This document shows positions 51,901-64,000 of a stretch of 64,000 nucleotides of DNA, one piece after another (the first letter of the stretch is position 1; each line of letters begins with the position of its first letter). The notes under the pieces were generated by a model, which was given only the letters and a program-made list of their open reading frames with translations, made no database searches and had not been told where the DNA came from. Both the position numbers and the translations under genes were made by a program. Source of the DNA: Pyrocephalus nanus. Its lineage: Eukaryota > Chordata > Aves > Passeriformes > Tyrannidae. The stretch spans positions 19,304,001-19,368,000 of the forward strand of contig CM076267.1 of NCBI GenBank assembly GCA_038380795.1, in the 5' to 3' direction.

Positions 51901-53389
51901 ATTCCCTCAGTTAATGTGGAGACACAAGAACTTGTGAAAAGGGGAGCCTTGATCATGTAGCTCAAACAGTCAATAGGGTTTTTCCCTCTCATCCCCCAGG
52001 TCTGCTGCCTAAATGACACTATAATTCCATGGCTGCTTTAGTGTAGATATATATGGGTAGCTGCTGAAAAGCATGATTGCACTTTCTCATCCCAGAATTA
52101 CATGTCAGTGCAGTGAGTCTGCCTGAGCCAGCTGATTTTTTTTTGCTTCTTTTTGCTAGATTAGTTTGTAGCCAGATTAGTCCATGATGTGCGAATGGTA
52201 GCCTGGTAGTGCAGGGTTGGCCGTGAGTTAAAAGGAGCAATGAGAGTCACACCAGCAGTGAGAGGCTGCACTCAGATAAAGGTGACTGTACAGCCACAGC
52301 TGAATTACAGCATCATGTTCTGACAACAAAAAGGAAGAAGGGAACATGAGGTGATCTGCAGTTAACTCGCCCTGAAGCTACCCCATGTTTTCCCCAAACA
52401 CTTGGGAGTTCACAATGAGTTCAACTTCTTACTGGCCTGGGTACAACTGTAACACACTTATCTGTCCTGTTTCTCATGTGACAGCAACTGAATCCATCTG
52501 TATCATGTTTCTTCCTTTTGCCCAAAATGTATGAAGTTCAATTAATGACTTGTATTAAATAAAGGTGGTAGAACAATAATGGATCAAAGCAGGAGAATTA
52601 CAATGATAGAAGTGCTCACATTCAGAAAGAGGCAGAAAGCAATACTAATCTTGAGAGAGAGAGATAAAGGGATGGAAAATGGAAACAGCACAGTACATCT
52701 ATAAATAACTTCCAAATGAGCATGTAGTATGTGGATCAGAGGAAAACCTTTTTACTCATGCAGTGCTCCTAACGTATCCTGTAGGCAGAACAAGCCCTCA
52801 GCTAAGAGATACTCAATATTTCAGGTCAGGATTTATAGTAAACTGCAGGTGATGGAGTCCTTATACTCTGTATCTCTATGAACTTTTTAAGCGCACAAAA
52901 AAATCATCAGAAGAAATACAGAAATCAGAAGGGATGGTGGAAAAAAACAACAAAATTAGGAAAAAAAGGAATATAATCAGGTATGGACAGATGAGCATTA
53001 AAGGAATCCTAAGGGAAGTAGTCCCAAAGTAATCAGTAATTATGTATTTTATACATTAATCTTGTTGTGAATTCGTGTAAGTTATAGAGTATAACGCCAG
53101 TGCTAAAAGCTCAGGAACAAATAGAGCACATTAAAAATACTATTGCCACAGCCACTGAGACAAAGATATTAATGTCTGTCAACAGGGTTTTTTTAAACTA
53201 ATGACTTAGTACATTCTGCAAGCATCTATATTTTAAATTCACCAGGGGATTGTTTCATCTATTTCTGTTATCTGATAGTGATTCAAAAGGCCTTGTAAAT
53301 ATTCAGAGCATTTAAAAAAATGCTAAATAGTATTTTTAAAGTAAAAATTATTTTTCATAAATTATTATTCATAAAGTGAATAATACATG

Positions 53390-53914
53390 GCCAGCCTGTC
53401 AAAGGAGGTGATTGTCCCGCTCTGCACTGGTACAGCCTCACCATGGGTACTGTGTGCAGTTTGGGGCACTACAACATAAAAAAGACATTAAGCTGTTTGA
53501 GAGCATCCAGAGGAGGGCAACGAGGATGGTGAAGGGTCTGGAGGGAAAAACCTTATGAGGAGCAGCTGAGGTCAATTGGTTTGTTCAGCCCGGAGAAGAA
53601 GAGACTGACAGGAGACCTCCGTGCAATCTTCAACATTCTCACAAGAGAAAGTGGAGGATCAGGTACCAATCCCTCCACTCTTGTTACCAGTGACAGAACC
53701 TGAGGGAATGGCATGAACAGGAATGAATGGCATGAACTGGAACAGGCTCTCCAGGGAAGTGGTCACATCACCAAGCCTGACAGAGTTCAAGAAGCATTTG
53801 GACAATGCTCTCAGGCACATGGTGTGACACTTGGGGTGTCCTGTGCAGGGCCAGGAGTTGGACTCAATGATCCTGGTGAGTCCCTTCCAACTCAGCGTAT
53901 TTTATGGTTCTATA
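53390..53914 (+). mobile_element. CR1 LINE 3' fragment, plus strand, internally deleted
   Basis: Forward CR1 text runs from about GGCCAGCCTGTCAAAGGAGG through GTGATTGTCCCGCTCTGC, ATCCAGAGGAGGGCAACGAG, GAAGGGTCTGGAGGG, and CAGCCCGGAGAAGAAGAGAC. It then continues through GAGTTCAAGAAGCATTTGGA and the 3' tail GGTGTCCTGTGCAGGGCCAG, TTGGACTCAATGATCC, TTATGGTTCTAT. ORF2 is broken by frameshifts. The part that normally encodes the stretch between the RTRGN and WN(R/G)LP motifs is missing around 53700-53740, where a 19-bp-period duplication sits instead. The same 3' tail occurs at 35278-35373 in the opposite orientation. Open frame 53713-53922 is an off-frame reading of this element. Confidence 0.95.
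53706..53737. repeat. 13-bp direct repeat at the CR1 deletion point
   Basis: GAATGGCATGAAC occurs at 53706-53718 and again at 53725-53737, 19 bp apart, inside the CR1 copy. It marks the site where roughly 100 bp of the expected ORF2 sequence is absent. Confidence 0.85.
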
Positions 53915-56900
53915 AATATTAGTTTTGTAATAAATGTGTTTTAATGTAATTATAAGTAATTGATTTCACATGTACAGCATACATCCAGCATGATTTGCAG
54001 AAGTGCTTAGCATTTGTCATTCTTTTGCTAGCATTTATCTTTTGTAAGGGACAGGCGCTTGTGAACACAGCCTGTGTAACTTGATAGAGTTAGTCCAGTA
54101 AAGATAAGCAGAAGTGAGACATGACCATGCCTCTTGGGTTTGTTACTTTTTTAGCCACCTCTTGACCTGGAGTTGGTACTCTTGTTCACACTGTACTCCA
54201 ATATATCTTTGCAGAATTTCTGCTGTTGGCCCTCTTCCATATGACAGATAAATACTAGGGTGACATTTCTTAATCCCTTGATATACAGAGAATGGCTTAA
54301 TAACACCACCAACACAACAACAAAAGGAGGGTAATGCTACTAATATTTAGAAAAGTTGCAAACCTTGGCTATGGCACACAAACTTTTCCTGTAGCCTGAC
54401 CACTTGGAGATGAGAGACAAAATCTGAAGCAGTAGCAGAATCCTGCTATTCATGAGAGACTGCTGCTTGTGCAGAGCTTATGTTTATTAACACTGCAGTT
54501 TCAGTTCAACTTTCTTAAAAGCTTGAGTCCATCTTTTATTATGATGCTGCAGCAGCAAGAACTGGGCAGAAAACACACTTTGAATTCCAACATTACTGAA
54601 ATGAGAATTTTATCAATAAATAATATATCAAAACCTGGAGGACTGGATGATAGAGAACACTTGAAAACATGCTGTGCAGTGTTTAAAATACCATGAGCTC
54701 ACACTTGGAACACAATTATTATAATTTTTTATGATTCTGTGATGGTAGGCTGTAGATGGTGCAGCCACTCACTGAAACATGGGTCCTCGCTTGCCAACGT
54801 GAAAATACTTCACATTTATTTTAGGGAAGAGTAAATTCTAATAGGTGTCTTATTCTGTCTTCATACCAAAATTATTTCAAGGCACTAATCACAGTAGTGT
54901 GCTGTAATGGTTTGATTCAAACTAGATTTAAACTATTGCTATAAAGACAGAAAATGTCTAGGCAGGTGCAAATAAGTATCTCTCTGCTGGCATCATTACA
55001 GTTGTGTAGAAGCTTCCTGAAATACTATGGGTGAGTTGTTTTCCTCCTTAGCTGAACTAAGCTGTTGGGGAAAATGTCACATTTTGAAGAGGTAGCTGAG
55101 AATAATGTTCAATACTGCATTGCCCTGGTGAAGCCATGACACAGCATTGTAAAGACACAAAGGTGCTCGATTCTTTTCCTAAGTAAATAAGAAGACCAAG
55201 GCATTAAGAATTTGGTGAGGTTTCTTGCTGTGGTAAACTCTCTTAGAAAGTGTAAGTCCAATAGCGAAACACAACCCTTCTGCAAATTCTCAACTTGAAA
55301 TAGGCATCAAAAGCCCCAGCACAATTTAGAAGTTGTTCCAAAATTACCCAAATGGTTTAGTCAATCGTGATAATGTAAAAACTTATTTACAGTATAAAAT
55401 TAAAAAACATCATAAAAGGAAAACTATCAAGTCAAAAGTTTTAAATTTTATGTATATTTGTAGGTAATTCAGCAGCCTCCTTTTTATATGTATATTTTAA
55501 TCAGAAAAAAAACCACCTTGTTCTGATTTTTTGTTTCTTGGAGGCAACATGAGAAAATCGGCTTTTATCAGCTGACAGCCTGGTGTGAGCAGCCTTAAAA
55601 ATGACCTGGTTAGAAGGTTGTGACACAACCTGCCATCCCTTTGACAGTGTAACTCCAAAAAATACTTCTGAAGTTTCTTTTTGACATTGTTACCTGCAGA
55701 GACAGAATGCTAGAGAAAAATAGAAGAAAAAGATAAAGAAATTGTCCTTGTCTCAGTGAGGATGTTTTCTCTTAATACAGATTATCAGCCTGGAAGTGCT
55801 GGTCTAGCTTAGGGGTGTGCTAAGCAACATCTTAATCATTTGGGTTCTCAACAGAGCTGATTAAAGCTTTCTGTCAAAATGCTTTTTCAGGAAGAAATTA
55901 TATACTCATCATAATCAAAATCTGTCAAACAATAAATACTTGCAAAATATTGTTTATAAAACAAGACTGATGCTTCTTGAAATTAGAGTTTATAATTTAA
56001 CTATTTCAGCTTGGAATATGTCCTAATATGACACTTAAAAAAGGCCAAACAAAATATTGTGTATTCTTTGTTTCAAAACAGCTTTTTTGAATGAAATTTT
56101 TAAATAAAATAGGTCATAAAAGGGGTCAAAATCCCTTTGACTTTATTGATAGAAAAGCTTTCGGTAAACCCAAATGATTTTGGTAGGGATAAGGATTCAT
56201 TCCGTGAAAAATTGTGTAATGCTTTGTTTTCCATTTTGGACCTCAAAATCTCCTTATTTAAAATTTAGCTTAGTGGTAAATGCAGTTAAGCTGCAGTTCA
56301 AACTAGAATTAATTACTTTATCAACTAAATATAATGCATTTGTATTGATACTTTAAACAAGAAGATATCTGAATACATATGAAACCCAGTGTTTCTGCAA
56401 TTTGGGGATGAATCAGTAGGAGGACTGAACAAAGAAAGATAGTACAGTCAGTCTTCACATGACAGAACAAATGGAAATTCACATCTTTACCAGAATACTG
56501 TGCAACATGAATCACAATAGAGAAAATAAATAAGAAAGAAAAGAAAGGCAGCACACTGAGCTACATGTACAACTGAAGAAATGAGAAAGAGAGCCAAGTA
56601 CCACACCAGTGTAATGGCAGAAAACAAATTATGCCTAGAATCGGTAGAAAGATTCAAAACATTGGAATATACCAACAGCTTTGACTTCACTACAGAAGCA
56701 AAACCTCAGCATTTGTTCATACCATGTAAAGTTTCCAGCATTCGTTAACATATCTCCCCCAGCCATTTGCAGAACACAGAAATTATGGTATTTTGTAATT
56801 TTAAAAATCTTCCAAATCTCTGGGAATTATGAGCTGCGTGTCTGTGGAAACCTAAACACGTCAATGTTTTCTTTTTCTCCCTAGTGAATTTTACCTTCTT

Positions 56901-56929
56901 TGGAAGACACTAATCTGATACTAGTGTGC

Positions 56930-57240
56930 TGTTTCTACACTGAGGGAACCCGCACGCTCTACCAGCATTCCTAAACTCTCGAGCTGGAGGAATTAATTCT
57001 AATGCAAATGAGGGTAATTCGGTTTCCCTGCACACTGAAGTCCTGGTTGAATCTCCCGAGACTGACAACTGGTTGCTATCTGCCCAGCTAGGAATATGGC
57101 AAAGATAAGCAACAGTCAAAAACCCACTCTGTGAGCTGCCTAGCTGTTCTCAGTGCACTCAGAGTCTAATTACCAGGAGGTGAAATGCTCTGCAGTACAG
57201 CCAGCACAATCACCTTTAGAAGGATCCAATGCTGCCTGCA
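56930..57240. promoter_or_regulatory. Candidate conserved non-coding element (possible enhancer)
   Basis: This roughly 300-bp segment looks less AT-rich and richer in CpG (CCGCACGC, CTCGAG, TTCGG, CCCGAG) than the surrounding DNA, yet it has no repeat signature and no convincing exon. It carries AATTAATTCT (56991-57000, homeodomain-like) directly next to an exact octamer ATGCAAAT (57002-57009, POU-factor site). A TAATTC, a GATA-type AGATAAG (57103-57109) and a TAATTACC follow downstream. A tight homeodomain-octamer pair is typical of vertebrate developmental enhancers. The call is an inference from composition and motifs only; it could be ordinary unique DNA. A cross-species alignment would decide. 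Confidence 0.22.
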
Positions 57241-57821
57241 TTTCACTTCAGACTGTAGAATGAACATGAGGAAACTTTTTCAGGTGAGGTTCCCAAAACA
57301 TTCAGTATAAGACATCTACTGCTACAAATGAAAGCAGGAAGAGGCTGACCCCATATGGAAACTACACTGAGCCAGTAGTGCATGTGAAACTCCTGCCCCA
57401 AACATGCAGTGAAGCATAATCCCAACTGTTGGCTTTTACCCCATGTACCCATGTATGTCATGCTGGATGCAGACATTCAATCCCGTTAATCAGAAGTGCT
57501 GTGACTCTGCCTTGTCACATGAGAAAGAAGGGCTGGCATCACTGGGAGCGTGCCTCTTAGCAGGGCAATATTTGGAGTGGTATCTGTGACTGCAAAGTTG
57601 CACTGTCCTCTTTCAGCCTGGAAGCTATGTGGTTGACAGATCACAAATAAAACGGCTGACTCAGACATGTGGGATCCTGGTGCAGGACTGGAGCTGTGCT
57701 ACAAGTGTGTGGTACTGGTACCTCACTGCAGAAGGAATGAAAGGGGAGAGGGTCATGCTCAGTCTGTGAGATTTCATATAAAAATATCAAGGAAAGAGCA
57801 GTAACCTCTGTTTTCCTGTAG

Positions 57822-57853
57822 TTTTTCCTTTTTTTTTTTTCCTCTCCTTTTCT
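57822..57853. repeat. Polypyrimidine tract, 32 bp
   Basis: Uninterrupted T/C sequence, within a wider pyrimidine-biased zone extending to about 57925. No AG dinucleotide follows closely enough to make a convincing splice acceptor. Confidence 0.85.
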
Positions 57854-60800
57854 AATTTTTTGGGTTTCTTTTCCCCTACAACCTTATAATTTTTCCCATT
57901 TTATTTCTCCTCTTCTCTGCTATTTAACTTGCCCAAAATTTTCTAAAACAATAGGGGTCAAGAGTGAAGAATGCAATTAACAACCAGGTATTCTTGCTGT
58001 CCAATAAAAATAGAGTACAACACAGTTGAAACTCAGAATAATAAAAGGCCTCTTAGCTAAACTGAAATATAGTTTTTTGCTGATAGAAAAAACACACTGA
58101 GAAATGTTGGAAAAAATAATGGTCTGTTAAGGCTTGTGAATATGGATTCATTGCATTGTTTTGCTCCCAGAAATAGTTGATTTTCCTTGCTAGGTGTAAA
58201 AGATAACGTCTTTAACTTTCACCAACAGGAAGATATCTTAGAGAAATTTTTGACCTGTTTCAGGTTGGCAGAGACTCTAGTTAGTATTCTAACAAACCTG
58301 CACCCTTTAAAGCAGTTGTATACGTTAAAAAATTGGGTAGAGGAAGCTAAAGACCAACATATACACATAAGTTAATGTAACCATGTAGTAGAAGAGCAAA
58401 CTGATATGGGGAGCACATGAGAACCCAGGCTAATATACCTGAAGGGTAAATGGCGGTACAGGAAGGGCAGGCAAGCTACTGTTGATAGGCATCATTTTCA
58501 TCTCAAGAAAAGTGTGTTGAATTAAGAAAAATGTCAAACAGAATCATATTTGCCCATCGCAGCATTTAGAAAGACAACTCATATCTAGCAAGACTAAACA
58601 GAATTGCCACACCAAAAATGCATTCTGAATGAAATACAGTGGTTATTCTCACTATTGCAGTCAAACAGACAAAATGGGAAACTATGTGAAAAAAGCAGAT
58701 CAGATAGCTACACCAAATACTTAGAACTGAAGAGTAAGGAAATAAGTGCCTGGATAACAAGATTACAATGACCTGTTCATAACCTTTAACTTTCTAATAT
58801 GATTCACTATAAAGTTACATTTCACAGTTCTAATTTGATACTTAGCTGCAAGCATTTTGTCTATTTGAGAATAGAGAGCAAAAGAAAAAGGAAGACTGCA
58901 AAGGACAGCCTTGATTTCATATGGCACTGGATCAAGCTCCTTATTTTTTCCTACATTTATCATCATGAGATGGGGTATTATAAATATGATCTCTGTGTGT
59001 TCTTTGGACTTTAATGTGTTGCGAGAAAAAAAGTTAATTCTCTTCCTCGCTACATTGTTTATTAGTTTCATGATCTTGCAGACTCTGTTAGCAGCACCCT
59101 TATCAGATTAACTGTACACTGTACTGGGTACTCTCAAGAGAGAATACTGAAGTAAGGCTTTGAAAGGGTGTTAAACTGTGCTACCATAGGAATAAGGAAA
59201 GCCATAGTGAGGTGACTTAGGTACCTGCAAAGACTACCACAGACTCAAATTTGTGGCCACTCTCGTGGCAGCTTCTCAGCAGAAACTGTCACTTCTCAGT
59301 TAATCTTTCTTTCCCATAGGCACAGCAAATATTATGACCTTTTGTAAGCCTTGCACTTAGTTTATATTACCAAAATCCTAGTGTACCCGCAACTTTATAA
59401 TCCCTAGCATTCAGTATGTCCCAGTCAGACACCTGCATTGAAATATAAATTCCAGCACTGGCCCAGGAACTTCCCAGCTAGTCTCTGTGGAAATGAGCCC
59501 AGCAAAAGACCCTGAGATTGACTGAACATCTGCCTGTTTTCACAGCAAAGCACTTGACTAATTGTTGCAGGTCTACAGGTGGTAATTTCAGACTGTCCTG
59601 GAGACTCCCAAGAACAGCCTCTGCTGTGCCTAAGACACTTCATAGGCACTGTATTAACGCTTAAATTTGTTAATTAACATCCTGAAGAGAGAATCTGTGG
59701 GTCCCAAGGAGTTCCCAGAACAATTTCTGCAGCATTTTCCTGCAGATGCAGGAACGGTAACACAAGACAGCCTTTTCTGTGTCACTAAGATGTTAGAAAA
59801 TGGCTCATCCATAGTGTAAGATGACTGACAGAAAGATGCATCGCCTGGGATGGTTACCTAGGTGACCCTATTCAAAATATTCAAAAAAATTAGCTTTGTT
59901 CTGTTAATAAAACTTGGTGAATATCTGTGCAACACTAGTTTATGTGCTGAGATGGACAACCCCTAGCCAGTTTTGTTATTTGGGGAGGCACTGTCACTCC
60001 CTCTAACTGTCTGGATTCCTTTAGCATGCAGCTGTGTTCTGCTCAGCACTTGCTTCTAATGGTAGGATTCACTGTCAAGTAACAAAACCGAAGGAATTCC
60101 AAGTCTAGAAGTAAAAATATTTGTAAAGCATACTTTTTTTGGTACTGTTTATATGAGGGAAAAGAGGTAGTTTTTTTCATTTAAGAGAAAATTCAGAGTA
60201 GATTTTATGCGTCTTGGACAAAGAACAAATTCTAAATGACTGTCTATCAAAGAAATTAGTTGCCAAGACTGGGAAAGGAGATAAAGTAAGTTACTGGAAA
60301 TATCTAGAAACATTTCTCTAGCAGTGTTTGTGTTCAGACTTTACAGTTGCACTTTCACATTTAATTTTAAAGCAAATTCGTCTCATTGAACTATGATAAA
60401 AGGATAGTTTCTTCCTCTACTTGTTTAAATATAAGTTGTTTGAGTTGTTAGCGAATATATACTCCTAATTCAAAGATCACAGTTATCCTTACAGGGCATA
60501 TTTGATGGTGCTGGTAATTCTGTGCTGCAATTCTGCAATTCTGTACCTTATTTTTCAGTTATAGTATGTGGATCTGTTATGAATTATCTGTGACAAAGAG
60601 ATTCCCTTTTCAGGGAGTGATTTTAATCCATGGTAAGAGGAAAAGTGTTAAATATCATCCCCAACATGTTGAAGGATACTTAGTACTAACAAGCTTAAAA
60701 AGAAAGGTACTGCTGTATAATCTGTATAATCTCTGAGACAAATGGCGTATTTGACAGAGTGAGAGAATTTAAATTGCTGTATCTTACTGGAGGTGTAAAA

Positions 60801-63800
60801 TCACAAGGAGCAGTGCTTTCAAATGGATTCTGTGGCACACACGGAATACAGTATTTCAAAGAGTATTATCCTTAGAATTCCTTATGCAAAAATTATGCAT
60901 TAAAATCAAGCTGCTGGTTCAGACAAAAAAAAATCATTGTTTTCATAGAATTATTGTTTACTCATTAAAAGGCATGAAATGTTTTTTTCATTTCTTCTAG
61001 GGACTATATGGATAGTCATTATTTACCTATAAATAGTCATTGCATCAGGAGTCATTTAAATTTACAATCTTACCTAAAGACTTTCCACTACTACTCTCTA
61101 CCCTTCGAAGTGATGTCCTTTCCTAGCCTGTGATTTTGTAAAAACAGTTGTAGCATGTGGTTTTATTTTGGTTAAAATTGAGTCTTTGTTTTCATAGAAA
61201 CAAAATGAATGGTTGAGATACAAATGCACTAATTCAAATGTTAAGGTAAGGAGAAATAAATTTGGTTTGCAGAAGCATGTTTCAGGTCTTTGCCAGCATG
61301 CACATAGTAAATTTTAGTACTGTCCAGCAGTGCAGGAGAGAATAGGTATTCCTCCCATTCCTATCTAGATGTGTGTATAGATAGTACAATTTTGATTAAA
61401 TGAGCTTAGAGAGAGGTGGAACTGTTTAGTGTCCCCAAGAATCAACATTGCAAACCAAAGCCTTTTTTTAGTACTTGCTTATATCAGAATAATTGCATAA
61501 ATCACTGAGGCATCAAGTCTGAAAATATTTCAGAAGTGTCTACTATTTTTAATGTTAGAAGGTAGCCCAGGAGTCAGCTACAGATATCGTACAGAAATTA
61601 AATAGCCTTTGGCAGGATGACTTGCAATCTAAAATCAAGATATTCTCTGACTTGAACATAAAATTGAATTTTAGAAACTAATGATCTACAGTTTGTATTG
61701 TTTGTGCAGCTGTTAGTAGCACTGAATCATGAGTTCATTACAACTTTCTGATAAATTGTCTGATGGTAAATTGAAAAAAACAGTGAAAGATCATAAATAA
61801 GACTACTTTCAACAACCTAGCATGAATGGTCAGTGAAGGATCTTAAATAACATGACTTTCCTTCACAGCTTGTGAGTAATTTGCACCTTAATGAGTTTCA
61901 TGAGGCAGGACAATATCATTCTTCTAAAAATTATAGGGACAGAGCAGCAACTCTGATTTCCTCTGATTCTGTTTTCTCCTAGTTTTTGAAGTAGTAGTCT
62001 GATTTTGTTAGTAGCAATGGAGGTATGCATGGTTTGGTTACATTATTGCTACAGACTGCACTGATGTGGCTGCGCTGAATCCCGCAATTTATTGCTTCCC
62101 TCTCTCTTCCCACATAGATACCACAGATTTGTGTTTTGTAAAAGGAGGAAATATCTGGTTGTCAGAGTAAAGCAAGCTGTCACCACAACTATTCTCTGCC
62201 TCTTTCTTGCCATGAAACTGTTGTCATAGAAGGAAATTTCCTTGTAGGCCACAACACACTATGGATTCAGGGAGCAAAGACATAGGCACAGGGCAGAGGG
62301 TACAATGGGAATGACATACAACATACTCCCTTGTTTTTGCTAATTTTTCACTGAGTTTTTCCTGAGCCACAGAAATTTTCTTCAGACTTATAGGCAGAAT
62401 AAAAAAGAGAAGTACAAGTATGCAGGATAAAAGACAGTTGAAATTATCTGCAAGAATGTCCTTAATTCTCCAGAATCTGCGATCTCTGTGTGCCAGCACG
62501 GAAAGATAACATGGTTTATTGATACATATGAAATCTCAGAAAAGGCTCTTTCCTTTGCAAAATCTTCCCTTAATGAGAAAGAAGAGGACTAGATCCCTGG
62601 TTTAATCTGTATGTCTCCAAGTAATTATGTTTTTATTGTTTTAGGATTCTCAATTACCTGGAGGTGTCCTCTAAATATTAATTTCCTTTTACTGGTATGA
62701 TAGGATACATTTTGAAACCATATGATCAAAGATACAGGATTTCTAAAGATGAAATGGCTTTGAAGATCATGAACAGACTCCTGGAAAGTAAAATCTACAT
62801 GGAAATTATTTAGTCCGATTAAGATGCAGAATTTGAGATGGCTTTAATTATTTCTGATAGGAGGATGACAAATACAAGGGCAGGGATGAGTATGGGTTCC
62901 GGGATTTATATTATACATGGATTCAGGAATTTATTGCAAGGAATAAAGACATTTAAAAGCAGGAGCCACTTTGGTATTTAAATGTTTTCAGCTTGTTTTT
63001 TTTTTCTCAAAGGTGAATAACTCCAGGGAACTTTGAGTCTGATATTTAAGTATACTAAGTACTCTCTCACTGCATCTGAGGAAGATCAGTTACACACTGT
63101 TAAGGACTCTGTAGTCTATCTCTAATGCCTTTTTTTAGTTTTACAGGATTTTGCTAGCGTTTGTCATGTTTAAACATTTTATGTTATAAATATTTAAAGG
63201 ATCATTTGGAGGTGACACAACTAAGGTAGATAATGACTGTTGAGCTCAGAGTGACTAAATTGTTAGATACGTGCTGAGAGAAATGCCAGGAAGCATCTTA
63301 CTTCAGGTGAACTGCTGGTAACCTCAGGCAGATACAGAAGCGCAGACATCTATTTTAGGCATTCTCCAGTGCAGTTCTTCAAGCAAGGCAAGTCTTAGTC
63401 TCACAAAAGAAATTCTTTTGTCATTGTTTCATCTGCATCCTGTCATCATAATTAAAAAAAAGCTTTTCATGGGAGTTTCTTAATTCCTTACTATTCAACT
63501 AAACAGTAGTTCCTTCCTCTTGTAAGGGAGTTCTTAGATAGCAACAAACACTACTACTACATGGAAGAGATATTAATTAGCTAACTCAAGCGGATGAAAC
63601 CTCAGTTATTAAGAAATGACAATTTCAAGACTACTGAAGAAGCATGTATTGTCATGAGGAAAATTAAGATCAACTTACTATTTTTAACACTTTAACAGAT
63701 TATTTGGACTTTTTTTTTTTCTTCTAGACAATGCATGTTTAGAAGAACTCATTTCACATCGTGGAAAACAAATTATGCCTTTGCAATTAATGGCTTGAAA

Positions 63801-64000
63801 CTTTAATTTCATTGAGAGCTAGGAGACAGGAAAATGCACAGAGGGGAAATAGTCTGGAGAAAACAGACAAAACTGACAAAAGCAGGAAGGGATAGAGAGC
63901 TGGAACTGATAATCTGAGACGGGATAAGTAGTCTTCTGCATAGGCTTCGTAGCTAAAGATAGAGGCCTGGTCACCTTCCCTGCCAACCCCTTACAACGAT

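Larger units (their letters stand above)
37666..53389. other. Unique AT-rich DNA, no gene recognised
   Basis: About 15.7 kb without an identifiable gene or interspersed repeat. It includes short simple repeats, AT-rich inverted repeats near 41790-41857, a purine tract at 43244-43271, and a segment at 44090-44520 that looks less AT-rich than its surroundings. Open frames are all at or below 105 codons and none is recognisable. Confidence 0.5.
53915..64000. other. Unique AT-rich DNA, no gene recognised
   Basis: About 10 kb without an identifiable gene or transposon. It contains a pyrimidine tract at 57822-57853, the motif-dense segment at 56930-57240, and splice-acceptor-like strings ending at 61000 and 63727 that have no convincing partner donor sites. 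Confidence 0.5.

Noticed and set aside
53713..53922. 69-codon plus-strand frame
   Set aside because: It lies wholly within the CR1 3' fragment, off the ORF2 frame.
1..64000. tRNA, rRNA, CRISPR array, or bacterial/phage-type system
   Set aside because: No cloverleaf or box-B-like sequence, no regularly spaced direct repeats with spacers, and no long prokaryotic-type coding frames. The sequence is plainly vertebrate.

Overview
This window looks like a gene-poor stretch of a bird genome. It is AT-rich, CpG-poor and dense in stop codons on both strands. The clearest content is CR1 non-LTR retrotransposon (LINE) fragments, which dominate avian interspersed repeats. Several copies end in the usual CR1 3' sequence (TTCCAAC followed by TTCTATG- or TTCTGTG-like repeats). 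Two copies (35278-35373 and 53390-53914) carry a variant 3' tail that I associate from memory with songbirds and relatives, so a neoavian and possibly passerine source is likely but not proven. No operons, ribosome-binding sites or other bacterial features are present. I cannot tell whether the window is intergenic or lies inside a large intron.

Layout: 1-2648 is unique AT-rich DNA with a TGAA microsatellite at 953-988. An old, heavily mutated CR1 copy of about 960 bp lies at 2649-3610 on the minus strand. From 3611 to 17775 the DNA is unique, with a C16 tract, an A15 tract and a 17-bp tandem repeat. A short CR1 3' end sits at 17776-17908 (+). Unique DNA with simple repeats continues to 35277. 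The densest repeat cluster is 35278-37665: two CR1 3' ends placed back to back (35278-35373 minus, 35374-35574 plus), an A/C-rich tract ending in C15, a purine tract, and a 410-bp CR1 (37182-37591, minus) embedded in TA/TG-rich simple sequence. That copy still has an open 108-codon reading frame for the C-terminus of the CR1 ORF2 protein, including its stop codon. From 37592 to 53389 the DNA is unique. A further CR1 copy of about 525 bp with an internal deletion lies at 53390-53914 (+). The rest is unique, apart from a comparatively CpG-containing, motif-dense segment at about 56930-57240 that is a reasonable candidate for a conserved non-coding element.

I found no protein-coding gene, tRNA, rRNA, CRISPR array or intact mobile element that I could support. 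The longest open frames (115-146 codons) are explained by CR1 sequence, by microsatellites, or by chance in 64 kb. Small exons of a large gene cannot be excluded without alignment or RNA data. I saw no sign of an undescribed multi-gene system here; the interest is in repeat structure and possible regulatory sequence.
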